Below, in pieces: positions 25,605 through 34,221 of a stretch of DNA of 64,000 nucleotides. The notes below the pieces were generated by a model. That model searched no databases and was not told where the DNA came from. It was given only the letters and a program-made list of their open reading frames with translations. A program made the position numbers and the translations under genes. Source of the DNA: Bacteroidota bacterium (GTDB lineage Bacteria; Bacteroidota; Bacteroidia; NS11-12g; UBA955); the NCBI GenBank assembly GCA_030682255.1, contig JAUXOK010000023.1, positions 1-64,000 of the forward strand. Direction: 5' to 3'. Numbering within the stretch: the stretch's first letter is position 1; every line of letters begins with the position of its first letter.

Positions 25605-26663
25605 ATGAACTTAATAGAATATTTTAAAATTAAACAAAACAACTTAGAAGTGCCATACATCATTGCTGAGGCAGGTGTAAATCATGAAGGTAGTATGGAT
25701 TTAGCGAAAAGGCTTATTGACGAAGCATTAGAAGGTGGTGCCAATTCAATTAAATTCCAAACCTACAAGGCCGAAACTATAGCTAGTAAAGATAGTCCAT
25801 ATTATTGGGATTTATCTAAAGAATCTACTCGATCTCAATATGAATTATTTAAAAAGTATGACTCATTTTGGAAAAAAGAATTTGAAGAATTAAAAGTATA
25901 TTGTGATAAAGCAGGAATTGAGTTTTTAAGTACCCCTTTTGATGCAGAGTCTGCAAGGTTTTTAAATGATTTGATGCCTGTATTTAAAATATCGTCTAGT
26001 GATATAACTAACCTACCATTTATTGAATTGCAATGTTCTTTTGGCAAACCAATAATATTAAGTACTGGAGCTTCATTTCTATGGGAAATTCAACAAGCAG
26101 TTGAAGTGATTGAAAAGTATGGTAATCCATTGTGTTTAATGCATTGTGTATTGAACTATCCAACTTCTGATGAAAATGCAAATATTGGTATGATAAAAGG
26201 TTTGATCAACCATTTTCCAAAATTATTAATTGGATATTCAGACCATACAATTCCTGGAGATAGTATGGATATTTGTTATGATTCATGGTTAATTGGTGCT
26301 CAGATTATTGAAAAGCATTTTACACATGATAAAAAATTGCCAGGAAACGACCATTATCATGCAATGGACAAAAATGATTTGAGAAAATTTGTGACCAGAG
26401 TTGAAAATGCAAAAAAGTGGATTGGAATTACTAAGGTCTCTGCCTTACCAGAAGAAGAACCAGCTAGAAAAAACGCTCGAAGAAGTTTAGTTGCTAATAA
26501 TGATATACCTAAAGGTAAAATAATTTCTGCTGACGATTTAACATGGAAAAGGCCAGCCCATGGGATAAGTCCTGTATATTTTAATATTGTATGTGGGTCA
26601 ATTGCAAACAAAGACATATTAGAGGATGATTTAATCCAATGGAGTGATATTATAACAAAGTAA
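25605..26663 (+). CDS. NeuB-family nonulosonic acid synthase
   Basis: A 352-residue protein: a TIM-barrel synthase domain (residues about 15-270) with IIAEAGVNHEGSMDLA, IKFQTYKAE, FLSTPFD and GYSDHT motifs, followed by a C-terminal SAF (antifreeze-like) domain with RRSLVANNDIPKG. NeuB-type enzymes condense an amino-sugar (ManNAc or a 6-deoxy analogue) with phosphoenolpyruvate to a nine-carbon acid. Earlier in-frame ATGs occur at 25584 and 25593, overlapping the SDR gene; ATG 25605 gives the compact family N-terminus. Which nonulosonic acid is made cannot be decided here. Confidence 0.87.
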   Translation: MNLIEYFKIKQNNLEVPYIIAEAGVNHEGSMDLAKRLIDEALEGGANSIKFQTYKAETIASKDSPYYWDLSKESTRSQYELFKKYDSFWKKEFEELKVYCDKAGIEFLSTPFDAESARFLNDLMPVFKISSSDITNLPFIELQCSFGKPIILSTGASFLWEIQQAVEVIEKYGNPLCLMHCVLNYPTSDENANIGMIKGLINHFPKLLIGYSDHTIPGDSMDICYDSWLIGAQIIEKHFTHDKKLPGNDHYHAMDKNDLRKFVTRVENAKKWIGITKVSALPEEEPARKNARRSLVANNDIPKGKIISADDLTWKRPAHGISPVYFNIVCGSIANKDILEDDLIQWSDIITK

Positions 26664-26665
26664 TC

Positions 26666-27295
26666 ATGCAAAAAAAGGTATTCTTAGAAGGTGAAGGAGA
26701 TAAATGGTTTGAAAGAAATAAATCTTCTGAATTATATAACAATTCACAAGATACAATACTTGAAATAATTGAAAAATATAAAATCAATCCAAGAAGAGTT
26801 TTAGAGATTGGATGTTCTAATGGTATTAGACTTCAAAGAGTTTATGAAAGTTATAATTGCGATTGTTATGGAATTGATCCTTCAAAGCAAGCAATTGAAA
26901 GTGGAAAGAATTTATATCCCAATATTAACCTTAAAATTGGAACTGCCGATGATTTAGCTTTTGAAAATGGTTTTTTTGATTTGATTATTTTTGGATTTTG
27001 TCTTTATTTATGTGATAGAGAAGATCTCTTTAAAATTGCATATAATGCAGATCGTTGCTTAACTAATAAGGGGCATGTTATTATTAAAGATTTTAACACT
27101 AATTTCTCGTATGCAAACAAATATGTACATAAAGAGGGTGTTTTATCTTTTAAAATGAATTATAATGAATTGTTTACATGGCATCCTTATTATAGTTTAA
27201 TGTATTTAGAAGTAATAACATTTAAAGGCAATCAAGCCATTGTAAATAATGATGATAGAATAGCGGTATCGTTGTTACTTAAGAATATTGAATGA
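26666..27295 (+). CDS. Class I SAM-dependent methyltransferase
   Basis: A 209-residue methyltransferase with the SAM-binding VLEIGCSNGIRL motif near residue 47, the acidic loop GIDPSKQAI near residue 71 and a DLIIFGFCLYLC motif IV region. It is 2 bp after the NeuB-like gene and overlaps the next gene by 4 bp (ATGA). In this context it may O- or N-methylate the nonulosonic acid or its precursor. Confidence 0.75.
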   Translation: MQKKVFLEGEGDKWFERNKSSELYNNSQDTILEIIEKYKINPRRVLEIGCSNGIRLQRVYESYNCDCYGIDPSKQAIESGKNLYPNINLKIGTADDLAFENGFFDLIIFGFCLYLCDREDLFKIAYNADRCLTNKGHVIIKDFNTNFSYANKYVHKEGVLSFKMNYNELFTWHPYYSLMYLEVITFKGNQAIVNNDDRIAVSLLLKNIE

Positions 27296-28629
27296 TCGAA
27301 ATAATTAAAATTTATCTCATTTATATTAAATGCATCTCATTTTATATATTTAATTTAAAAAAAAACTCTAATGAATATATTGCAGCTTCTCATTTCTTTA
27401 ATAACTCATTTAGATTAAAGGAAAATTCAAAAAAGCAAAAATTAATTCTATTAAAAAGCTTATTCAAAGCTAATATAATGGCTTTTAATAAAAAATACAA
27501 GCATTTAAATTCAAGCAATTCTATATTATCAAATGAAGAATTTATATATGAGCAAACAAAATATAATTATAATTTAAGAATTGACTATTTAAAATATTAT
27601 AATCTAAATTCAAACTATTTTTTTTATGCAGCTCAATCAACAGAACGGTATGTAAATAGAGGTTTTATTTTATATAATTATATAATAGGTTCATTATTTT
27701 ACCCCTTTATTTTTGCAATAAGTTTTTTAAATAAAAAATCCCAAAATTTAGCACTAATTTATTATAATGTCTTAGAGATATATCAAGCAATAAAAATATT
27801 AAAAATAAAAGGAATAAATAAAGTAAATTATTTCTGCATATATGAAAATGATTCAAACATTAATTATTTGATTTTTAATAAAAATCATATCTATGTTTCA
27901 AAAATTCCATCTGAAGTACCGCTAGCTTTCTTTAATAAAAATATATTAACAGATAAACTTATAATCTGTTTTCCTTATCAATTAGAAGAATTAGAAGAAT
28001 TTAAAAAAACTATGAAAGTTAAAGAAACAGAGCTTTGGGGTCCAGAGAGATATCACGAAAATAAATCAAATTATTCAAAAGAAGATATAGAAAAACATCA
28101 TATTTTAAAAAACATCTGTTATTATTCAAGTGCGAATTGGTATAGGAAAATTAAAGGTAATATAGATTTAGGAAAGTTTGAAAAAGAAAACGAAGATTTA
28201 ATAATAAAGACTTTAATTACTTGGGTAAAACAAAACCCAAGCTATTCTCTTACCATTTATTTGCATCCATTAGAGAGAAACCATAAAATTTTCAAAATGG
28301 TTCAAGATCATTATATAAATTATCATTATTCAGATTTGATAATTTGGAATAAAGATGAAGCTTCAAATCAATCATTTCATTTGAATAATATTGGTATTGG
28401 TTTATATTCAACAATTCTATTTGAAAGAATTTTTATGGGATTCAAAACATTAATTGTACCTTTAGGCTTCGAAAATGAATTTCCATTGTCTAATTCTAAT
28501 ATCGTAAATATTTGTGCAAACAGCGCAAAACAGCTTTTTTCTAAAATGGATAGTAATATTAACTTAAGTGCAAATGAGTATTATAAATTAAATTTAATTA
28601 ATAATTACAAGAATGAATTGGTAAATTGA
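27292..28629 (+). CDS. Unknown protein, possibly a GT-B transferase for the nonulosonic sugar
   Basis: A 445-residue protein with one moderately hydrophobic segment (about 125-150) and otherwise soluble. The C-terminal half has features of sialyl- or polysialyltransferase-type GT-B enzymes: TIYLHPLERNHK near residue 320, IIWNKDEASN, and IGIGLYSTILFERIFMG near residue 365, where a small loop plus glutamate resembles a nucleotide-binding site. I could not assign a family. Coupling by ATGA to the methyltransferase and its place directly after the CMP-sugar genes make a CMP-nonulosonate transferase the simplest idea. Very high A/T and N/K/I content. Confidence 0.5.
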   Translation: MIEIIKIYLIYIKCISFYIFNLKKNSNEYIAASHFFNNSFRLKENSKKQKLILLKSLFKANIMAFNKKYKHLNSSNSILSNEEFIYEQTKYNYNLRIDYLKYYNLNSNYFFYAAQSTERYVNRGFILYNYIIGSLFYPFIFAISFLNKKSQNLALIYYNVLEIYQAIKILKIKGINKVNYFCIYENDSNINYLIFNKNHIYVSKIPSEVPLAFFNKNILTDKLIICFPYQLEELEEFKKTMKVKETELWGPERYHENKSNYSKEDIEKHHILKNICYYSSANWYRKIKGNIDLGKFEKENEDLIIKTLITWVKQNPSYSLTIYLHPLERNHKIFKMVQDHYINYHYSDLIIWNKDEASNQSFHLNNIGIGLYSTILFERIFMGFKTLIVPLGFENEFPLSNSNIVNICANSAKQLFSKMDSNINLSANEYYKLNLINNYKNELVN

Positions 28630-28654
28630 TTGAAATTTTGGAAATAAAAATAGT

Positions 28655-29278
28655 ATGAAAATTGTCATCATAGACTATGGATTAGGCAATCCCATGAGTA
28701 TTAAAAATATGCTCAAGAAATGCGGGGCAATGGATGTGGAATTAAGTCATCAAACAGACAAATTATTTCAAGCGGATAGATTAATATTACCTGGTGTTGG
28801 CCATTTTAAAAAAGGAATGGATAATTTGAGTCAATTGGGCTTAATTTCTATTCTCAATGAATTGGTAATAGACAGAGAAAAACCTATTTTGGGTATCTGT
28901 TTGGGTATGCAATTAATGACAAGTTTCAGTGAAGAAGGTCATATATTAGGTTTAAATTGGATAGAAGCTCAAACCAATAAATTTAAATTTGGAAACCCTG
29001 ATATTAAAATACCACACATGGGATGGAATGACACTGAGTTTGTTAAACAACCTTTCAACGATTTAGACTTTGAGGAAAATCCACCCAGATTTTATTATAC
29101 CCATTCTTATTTTGTTGAATGCAAGGACGAAACAGATGTATTATGTTATGCAAATTACGAAAAAAAATTTCATGCAGGTTTTTTAAAAAACAATATCATG
29201 GGATTACAATTTCATCCAGAAAAAAGCCATGTTTTTGGTCAAAAATTGTTAAGTGAATTTTTAAATTGGAAACCTTAA
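28655..29278 (+). CDS. hisH: HisH-like glutamine amidotransferase (sugar-modifying paralogue)
   Basis: A 207-residue class I glutamine amidotransferase with nucleophile C82 in LGICLGMQL and the H187/E189 pair in QFHPEKSH. It supplies ammonia. With the adjacent HisF-like and PseA/WbpG-like genes it forms the triad used for acetamidino groups on bacterial surface sugars (HisH2/HisF2/WbpG in Pseudomonas aeruginosa). It is therefore probably not the histidine pathway enzyme, since no other his genes are near. Confidence 0.85.
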   Translation: MKIVIIDYGLGNPMSIKNMLKKCGAMDVELSHQTDKLFQADRLILPGVGHFKKGMDNLSQLGLISILNELVIDREKPILGICLGMQLMTSFSEEGHILGLNWIEAQTNKFKFGNPDIKIPHMGWNDTEFVKQPFNDLDFEENPPRFYYTHSYFVECKDETDVLCYANYEKKFHAGFLKNNIMGLQFHPEKSHVFGQKLLSEFLNWKP

Positions 29279-29303
29279 ATTTAAAAAAATATAATCATAT
29301 TCA

Positions 29304-30041
29304 ATGAACCGAACAAGAGTGATACCAGTGATTACCATTATTAAGAATAAAATGGTAAAAACAGTGAAGTTTAAAAACCCACATTATATTGGAGATCCAT
29401 TAAATGCTATTAAAATTTTTAATGAAAAAAGGGTGGATGAACTTATTATTTTAGACATAGAAGCATCGAAAAATCAAAAAGAACCCAATTATAAATTGAT
29501 TGAAGAAATGGCTGGAGAGGCATTTATGCCTTTAGGCTATGGTGGAGGCATTCATACTTTCGAACAAGCTGCAAAGATTTTTGCTTTGGGTATAGAAAAA
29601 GTTATTTTAAATTCTGTTTTACACAACAATCCCGATATCATCTCCAAAATTGCTGAGGTATATGGCAATCAAAGTGTTGTTGTATGTTTAGATTATAAAA
29701 AAAATATTTTTGGCAAATGGAAATGTCACTATTTTTCTGGTACCAAAAGCCTTTCAAATGATCCTCGTAAATTAATAGAATCATACATAAAAAAAGGGGC
29801 TGGAGAAATCATAATTCATAATATTGAAAAAGAAGGCACATTTCAGGGTTTTGATTTGCAAATGATAAGTAAATTATCGAACATTGCGGTTCCAATTGTG
29901 GCACTTGGAGGTTGCAATGGAATAGACGACATGAAAACGATCATTCAACAAGGAGCCAACGCTGTAGCCTCTGGTAGTTTTTTTTGTTACAAAAACAACA
30001 ACACACAATCGATTTTAATCAATTACCCCCAATTTATTTAG
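29304..30041 (+). CDS. hisF: HisF-like cyclase-type subunit (sugar-modifying paralogue)
   Basis: A 245-residue TIM barrel with HisF features: VIPVITI at the start, LIILDIEAS near residue 48, GYGGGIHT near residue 76 and ALGGCNG near residue 202. Together with HisH it forms an ammonia channel delivering to the neighbouring PP-loop amidotransferase. The catalytic aspartates of true HisF appear partly altered (the first strand is PVITI rather than the usual PCLDV), which agrees with a role as an ammonia-delivery subunit and not as an imidazole glycerol phosphate cyclase. Confidence 0.8.
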   Translation: MNRTRVIPVITIIKNKMVKTVKFKNPHYIGDPLNAIKIFNEKRVDELIILDIEASKNQKEPNYKLIEEMAGEAFMPLGYGGGIHTFEQAAKIFALGIEKVILNSVLHNNPDIISKIAEVYGNQSVVVCLDYKKNIFGKWKCHYFSGTKSLSNDPRKLIESYIKKGAGEIIIHNIEKEGTFQGFDLQMISKLSNIAVPIVALGGCNGIDDMKTIIQQGANAVASGSFFCYKNNNTQSILINYPQFI

Positions 30042-30046
30042 TAAAC

Positions 30047-31177
30047 ATGTCAAGTCAGCAAATTCAAGAATGTAGTCAATGTTTGTTGAATACTAAAGAC
30101 ACTTCATACATCAGTTTTGATGATAATGGCGTTTGCAGTTATTGTCAAAGTTATAAACATAAAGTTTTCTCTTTAGGATCTGCTAATGAGAAATCGGATT
30201 ATTTGAAAACCAAAATTAATGAGATTAAATTGCATGGTAAAGGAAAAAAGTTTGATTGTTTGTTAGGGTTAAGTGGTGGAGTAGACAGCAGTTACATGGC
30301 TTTTTTAGCTCATGAACTAGGTTTAAAACCATTGGTTATACATTTAGATAATGGTTGGAACTCTGAAATAGCGGTTAAAAATATTGAAAAAATATGCGAA
30401 AAATTTGGTTTTGAGTTGTATACTTATGTAATTGATTGGGAAGAATTTGTAGGTTTACAAAAAGCTTATTTGAAAGCTGGTGTAGTAGACATTGAAGTTT
30501 TAACTGATCATGCCATTTATGCTATCTTAAATAAGTTGTCTTATAAATTTAAAATCAAGTATACTTTAAGTGGATTTAATTATGAAACCGAAGCCATTAT
30601 GCCTAAAGGTTGGACATATAGCAAAAGAGACTTCTTGAATATAAAAGACATTGTTGCTAAGTATGGTGAAGAAGTAAAATTCAAGACATATCCATATATT
30701 AATTTTTATAAAGCGCTGTTCTATTATTGGTTTTTAAAATTAGAAACTTTTGAACTGTTAAATTTTGTAGAATATGACAAAGAAACAGCAAAAAAAACCT
30801 TGATCTCTGAAATTGGTTGGACTGATTATGGGGGAAAACATTATGAATCTGTGTTTACAAAATTTTACCAATCTTATATTTTGCCTGTAAAATTTGGAAT
30901 TGACAAAAGAAGAGCCCATTTATCAAATCAAATTTGTGCCCAAAAAATTTCAAAAAAACAAGCCAATCAAATTCTTGAAACCAAGCCATTTGATGAACAA
31001 TTGATTTCTATGGAAAGGGATTATATTCTAAAAAAATTCAGTTTATCTGAAAAAGAGTTTGAAAAAATTATGCAAGAAAAACCAAGGCCACATTCTGAAT
31101 TCGATACTGATCAAAGATTATGGAACAGGTATTTCAGTCTAATAAATAAAATAAAGTTTTGGAAAAAAAGGTACTAA
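30047..31177 (+). CDS. N-acetyl sugar amidotransferase (PseA/WbpG family)
   Basis: A 376-residue PP-loop ATPase. An N-terminal zinc-type pair of cysteine motifs (CSQC and CSYC, residues about 9-32) precedes the ATP pyrophosphatase loop LSGGVDSSYMAF near residue 74 and a long all-alpha C-terminal half. The family converts an N-acetyl group to acetamidino using ammonia from HisH/HisF. With the NeuB module upstream, the likely product is an acetamidino-substituted nonulosonic acid or its precursor. ATG 30047 is chosen, 5 bp after the hisF stop. Confidence 0.85.
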   Translation: MSSQQIQECSQCLLNTKDTSYISFDDNGVCSYCQSYKHKVFSLGSANEKSDYLKTKINEIKLHGKGKKFDCLLGLSGGVDSSYMAFLAHELGLKPLVIHLDNGWNSEIAVKNIEKICEKFGFELYTYVIDWEEFVGLQKAYLKAGVVDIEVLTDHAIYAILNKLSYKFKIKYTLSGFNYETEAIMPKGWTYSKRDFLNIKDIVAKYGEEVKFKTYPYINFYKALFYYWFLKLETFELLNFVEYDKETAKKTLISEIGWTDYGGKHYESVFTKFYQSYILPVKFGIDKRRAHLSNQICAQKISKKQANQILETKPFDEQLISMERDYILKKFSLSEKEFEKIMQEKPRPHSEFDTDQRLWNRYFSLINKIKFWKKRY

Positions 31178-32397
31178 TTATTTCACATACCTTTCCCCCA
31201 AGTCCTGGTGTTGGAGGTAGAAGATGGGCAAAATTTGCAAAGTATTTAAATAGACAAGGAGTAAATGTATATGTTTTAAAAGAAGAAAGAATAGGACTTA
31301 AAGAGGAATCTATTTGGACAGAGGACATTAATGAACTCAATGCTAATCAAATTTTTACCTATAAAACTTTCTATCCAAAAATACTTCAAAAAAAAACTCT
31401 AAGTTTTTGGGATAAATTCCAATACAAGATTGCAAAGTGGTTTGTGGCTGTATTTAGCGAGGGAAACCCATTAGATAAAACGATTTTTATTAAAAAACGA
31501 TTTTTAAAACAATTAAAAACTATCACCCAAACAAATAATATTAAGAATATCATAGTTTCTGGTGCTCCTTTTAATTTACTGTATTATAGTGCACTTTTCA
31601 AGTTGAATAATCCACATATTAATCTTATTTGTGATTTTAGAGATCCATGGACTTGGGGCCAGAATTACGGAATAAAACTATTATCGAAAAAAAGGCTAGC
31701 AAATGAATTTGAAAAAGAAATAAAGACAATCATATGTGCTGATTTAGTTATTGTCCCAGGTGATTCAATGCTCGAAAGTTTAAACAAAACACATAGTATT
31801 TACAGTAAAAAATATTTTATTTTAAATCATGGATATGATAAGGAGTATATAAATCCCAAAAAGCAAGTTGTAATCGCAAATGCAAACAAAGTTAGGATTG
31901 CCTTTTTAGGTGAAATATATAATGAAATAGATGATATTATGAAGCAATTAGCAATAGGTTTGTCCAATAATAATAGCCCGTTTTTTTTAGATTTCTATAG
32001 TACAAGCAGTCGTTACGAGAGCCTTTTTGACGAAGTAGGCATTTTAAATAAAAAAGTATCCTATCATAGTTTATTAAGTCAACAATTGCTTTTTAAAGAA
32101 TTAGAAAATTATGACTTTGTATTAATTATTCATCCAAAGGTTTTTAAAGATAATATTGCTACAAAATTCTATGAGCTTATTTATTTTAATATCCCAATTC
32201 TTTACATTGGCGAAAGTGGACTAGTAAGTGATTTTATAAATCAAAAAAAATTAGGGCTATTTATTGACTTATTGAATGTAACCGATTTTTTCAGTAATCC
32301 AAATGCCGTGAAGAAATATAGTCATTCACCCAATAATAATATTGAAAATTATTCTATAGATGTATTATCTAAAAAACTAACTCAAAAACTTGTTTAA
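31159..32397 (+). CDS. GT-B glycosyltransferase (GT4-like)
   Basis: A 412-residue protein with the N-terminal IISHTFPPSPGVGGRRWAKF loop typical of GT4 enzymes, DFRDPWTWGQNYG near residue 158 and a weaker C-terminal domain (ATKFYELIYFNIPI near residue 333, with the conserved glutamate). No ATG exists near the start; TTG 31159 gives the expected N-terminus and overlaps the amidotransferase gene by 19 bp. It is probably the glycosyltransferase that follows the acetamidino-sugar module. Confidence 0.75.
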   Translation: MEKKVLIISHTFPPSPGVGGRRWAKFAKYLNRQGVNVYVLKEERIGLKEESIWTEDINELNANQIFTYKTFYPKILQKKTLSFWDKFQYKIAKWFVAVFSEGNPLDKTIFIKKRFLKQLKTITQTNNIKNIIVSGAPFNLLYYSALFKLNNPHINLICDFRDPWTWGQNYGIKLLSKKRLANEFEKEIKTIICADLVIVPGDSMLESLNKTHSIYSKKYFILNHGYDKEYINPKKQVVIANANKVRIAFLGEIYNEIDDIMKQLAIGLSNNNSPFFLDFYSTSSRYESLFDEVGILNKKVSYHSLLSQQLLFKELENYDFVLIIHPKVFKDNIATKFYELIYFNIPILYIGESGLVSDFINQKKLGLFIDLLNVTDFFSNPNAVKKYSHSPNNNIENYSIDVLSKKLTQKLV

Positions 32398-32401
32398 TTC
32401 A

Positions 32402-33361
32402 TTGAAAACAACCCTAATCACAGGAGGTGCAGGTTTTATTGGCAGCAGTTTAATTGACCAATTGCTTGAAGAAAATCCACATTATGCTATTATCAATTTG
32501 GATAATTTTGATACTTTTTATTCTAAAGAAATCAAACAAGCCAATATCAGGCATCATTTAAATTACCCCAATTATCAATTGTTAACAATTGATATCAATG
32601 ATGCTGTAGCTATGAATGAGGCTTTTAAAGAAATAGACATAGATTGCATTGTGCATTTAGCTGCCAAAGCAGGGGTTAGACCCAGTATTCAAGATCCTCA
32701 ATCGTATTTTCAAACCAATGTGATGGGAACCCTAAATTTACTTGAATTGGCAAAACAAAAAAAGATAAAGAAATTTGTATTTGCTTCATCTAGTTCGGTC
32801 TATGGTAAAAACCCCAATGTGCCTTGGCGTGAAAGTGATTTAGATTTAGAGCCCATTAGCCCTTATGCTGCATCAAAAATTGCAGCAGAAAAAGTTTGTC
32901 AAACCTATGCGCATTTGTATGGTTTGGATATCACCGCCCTTAGGTTTTTTACCGTATATGGTCCCAAACAAAGACCAGATTTAGCCATACATAAGTTCTT
33001 TAAATTGGCAATGAACAATCAACCTATTCCTTTTTTTGGAGATGGCAGCACCCGCAGAGATTATACCTATGTGGCAGATATTGTGCAAGGCATCAAAGGA
33101 GCCATGAATTTCAAGAATAATGGTTTTGAAGTGTTTAATTTGGGTAATCACCAAACGGTATCCTTAAAAGAATTAGTAGATGCCATTGGCAATGTTTTAG
33201 GCAAAGAAATTTTGCTTGATAAACAACCCAAACAAGCAGGGGATGTGGACCAAACCTATGCGGATATTGATAAGGCAATGAGTAAATTGGGTTATTCACC
33301 CAAAACAAAACTTATTGATGGTCTGAGTTTATTTATTAAATATATAATCACAAAAAAATGA
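32402..33361 (+). CDS. NAD-dependent epimerase (UDP-glucuronate 4-epimerase-like)
   Basis: A 319-residue extended SDR. TGGAGFIGSS lies at the N-terminus; HLAAKAGVRPSI near residue 91 is characteristic of UDP-glucuronate/galacturonate 4-epimerases; the serine stretch SSSSVYG and the YAASKIAAE motif (near residue 158) complete the S/Y/K catalytic set. It supplies a uronic or hexose nucleotide sugar. There is no ATG. TTG 32402 starts right at the Rossmann strand; an earlier TTG at 32390 would overlap the upstream gene. Its stop overlaps the next ATG (ATGA). Confidence 0.85.
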   Translation: MKTTLITGGAGFIGSSLIDQLLEENPHYAIINLDNFDTFYSKEIKQANIRHHLNYPNYQLLTIDINDAVAMNEAFKEIDIDCIVHLAAKAGVRPSIQDPQSYFQTNVMGTLNLLELAKQKKIKKFVFASSSSVYGKNPNVPWRESDLDLEPISPYAASKIAAEKVCQTYAHLYGLDITALRFFTVYGPKQRPDLAIHKFFKLAMNNQPIPFFGDGSTRRDYTYVADIVQGIKGAMNFKNNGFEVFNLGNHQTVSLKELVDAIGNVLGKEILLDKQPKQAGDVDQTYADIDKAMSKLGYSPKTKLIDGLSLFIKYIITKK

Positions 33362-34116
33362 AAGCAATTTATTTTATCTACAATTTATTTAGATATACAA
33401 AAAGGTTTTCAATAGAAGGGTTAGTCCTTTTAATGAAACAACATACCTCAAACAAAGAGTTTATTATTTTTCAAACAAAGGAGTTTAAACAACCAATCAA
33501 TCTGCGAAATAAATCTTCAGATATAAATACTTTTAACCAAGTGATTTTTGATAAAGAATATGAAATAGCATTGAATTTTGAACCAAAAGTAATAATAGAT
33601 TGTGGTGCAAACATTGGTTTAGCAACAGTTTATTTTAAAAACAGATATCCGAAGTCAAAGGTTATTGCATTAGAAGTGGAAAAATCAAATTTTGAAATTT
33701 TACTTCAAAATATCAAGGGATATGATGATGTGACCTCTTATAACAAAGGGATATGGAATAAAACAACCAAGTTAAAAATTGAAAATATCAATTCAGCAAA
33801 TTGGAGCTTTATGGTTTCAGAAGCACCTGAAAATTATGAAGGAGGTATAGATGCAATTTCATTAGATGAAATTATGAGAGTAAACAACCTAAACAGTATT
33901 GACATATTAAAAATTGATATTGAAGGTTCTGAGAAAGAATTATTTGAAAAAAACTATGAAGGGTGGCTATCAAAAACCAAGGTATTGATTATCGAATTAC
34001 ATGACAAAAAAAGAGAAGGCTGTTCGGTCTCACTTGTAAAAGCACTTTCTAAATACAATTTTGAATTGTTTCATAAAGGGGAGAATATGGTAATCATCTT
34101 CAAGCAAGATTTTTAA
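33358..34116 (+). CDS. FkbM family methyltransferase
   Basis: A 252-residue methyltransferase with the FkbM-type SAM site IIDCGANIGLATVYF near residue 79, ALEVEKSNFEIL near residue 102 and the DILKIDIEGSE motif near residue 181. FkbM enzymes O-methylate sugar hydroxyls. It is coupled to the epimerase (ATGA). One base after its stop a GTG begins the truncated 5-prime copy of the glycosyltransferase gene that is intact at 36002, so the two were originally adjacent. Confidence 0.82.
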   Translation: MKAIYFIYNLFRYTKRFSIEGLVLLMKQHTSNKEFIIFQTKEFKQPINLRNKSSDINTFNQVIFDKEYEIALNFEPKVIIDCGANIGLATVYFKNRYPKSKVIALEVEKSNFEILLQNIKGYDDVTSYNKGIWNKTTKLKIENINSANWSFMVSEAPENYEGGIDAISLDEIMRVNNLNSIDILKIDIEGSEKELFEKNYEGWLSKTKVLIIELHDKKREGCSVSLVKALSKYNFELFHKGENMVIIFKQDF

Positions 34117-34117
34117 A

Positions 34118-34198
34118 GTGAAAAAAATAGGAATTTTCAATGCCACGCGTTTTTGGCAAAAATATGTTTTTGGTAATCCGCCAGAAGGCTATTTTTAA
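34118..34198 (+). pseudogene. Truncated 5-prime copy of the glycosyltransferase gene at 36002
   Basis: GTG 34118 begins 26 codons identical to the start of the gene at 36002 (KKIGIFNATRFWQKYV and on to PPEGYF), then a stop at 34196. It is the left member of a 79-bp perfect duplication and marks where the intact gene once began, 1 bp after the FkbM gene. Confidence 0.85.
34119..34197 (+). repeat. 79-bp perfect direct repeat, left copy, edge of the deaminase island
   Basis: By eye identical base for base to 36003-36081. The two copies enclose 1,805 bp with a single gene. Preceding and following bases differ, so the repeat edges are sharp. Confidence 0.9.
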
Positions 34199-34221
34199 GT
34201 TTATAGAATTTCTTTTATACA

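Noticed and set aside
28655-30041. Histidine biosynthesis operon (hisH, hisF)
   Set aside because: No other his genes are near, and a PseA/WbpG-type amidotransferase follows directly, which fits sugar acetamidino formation.
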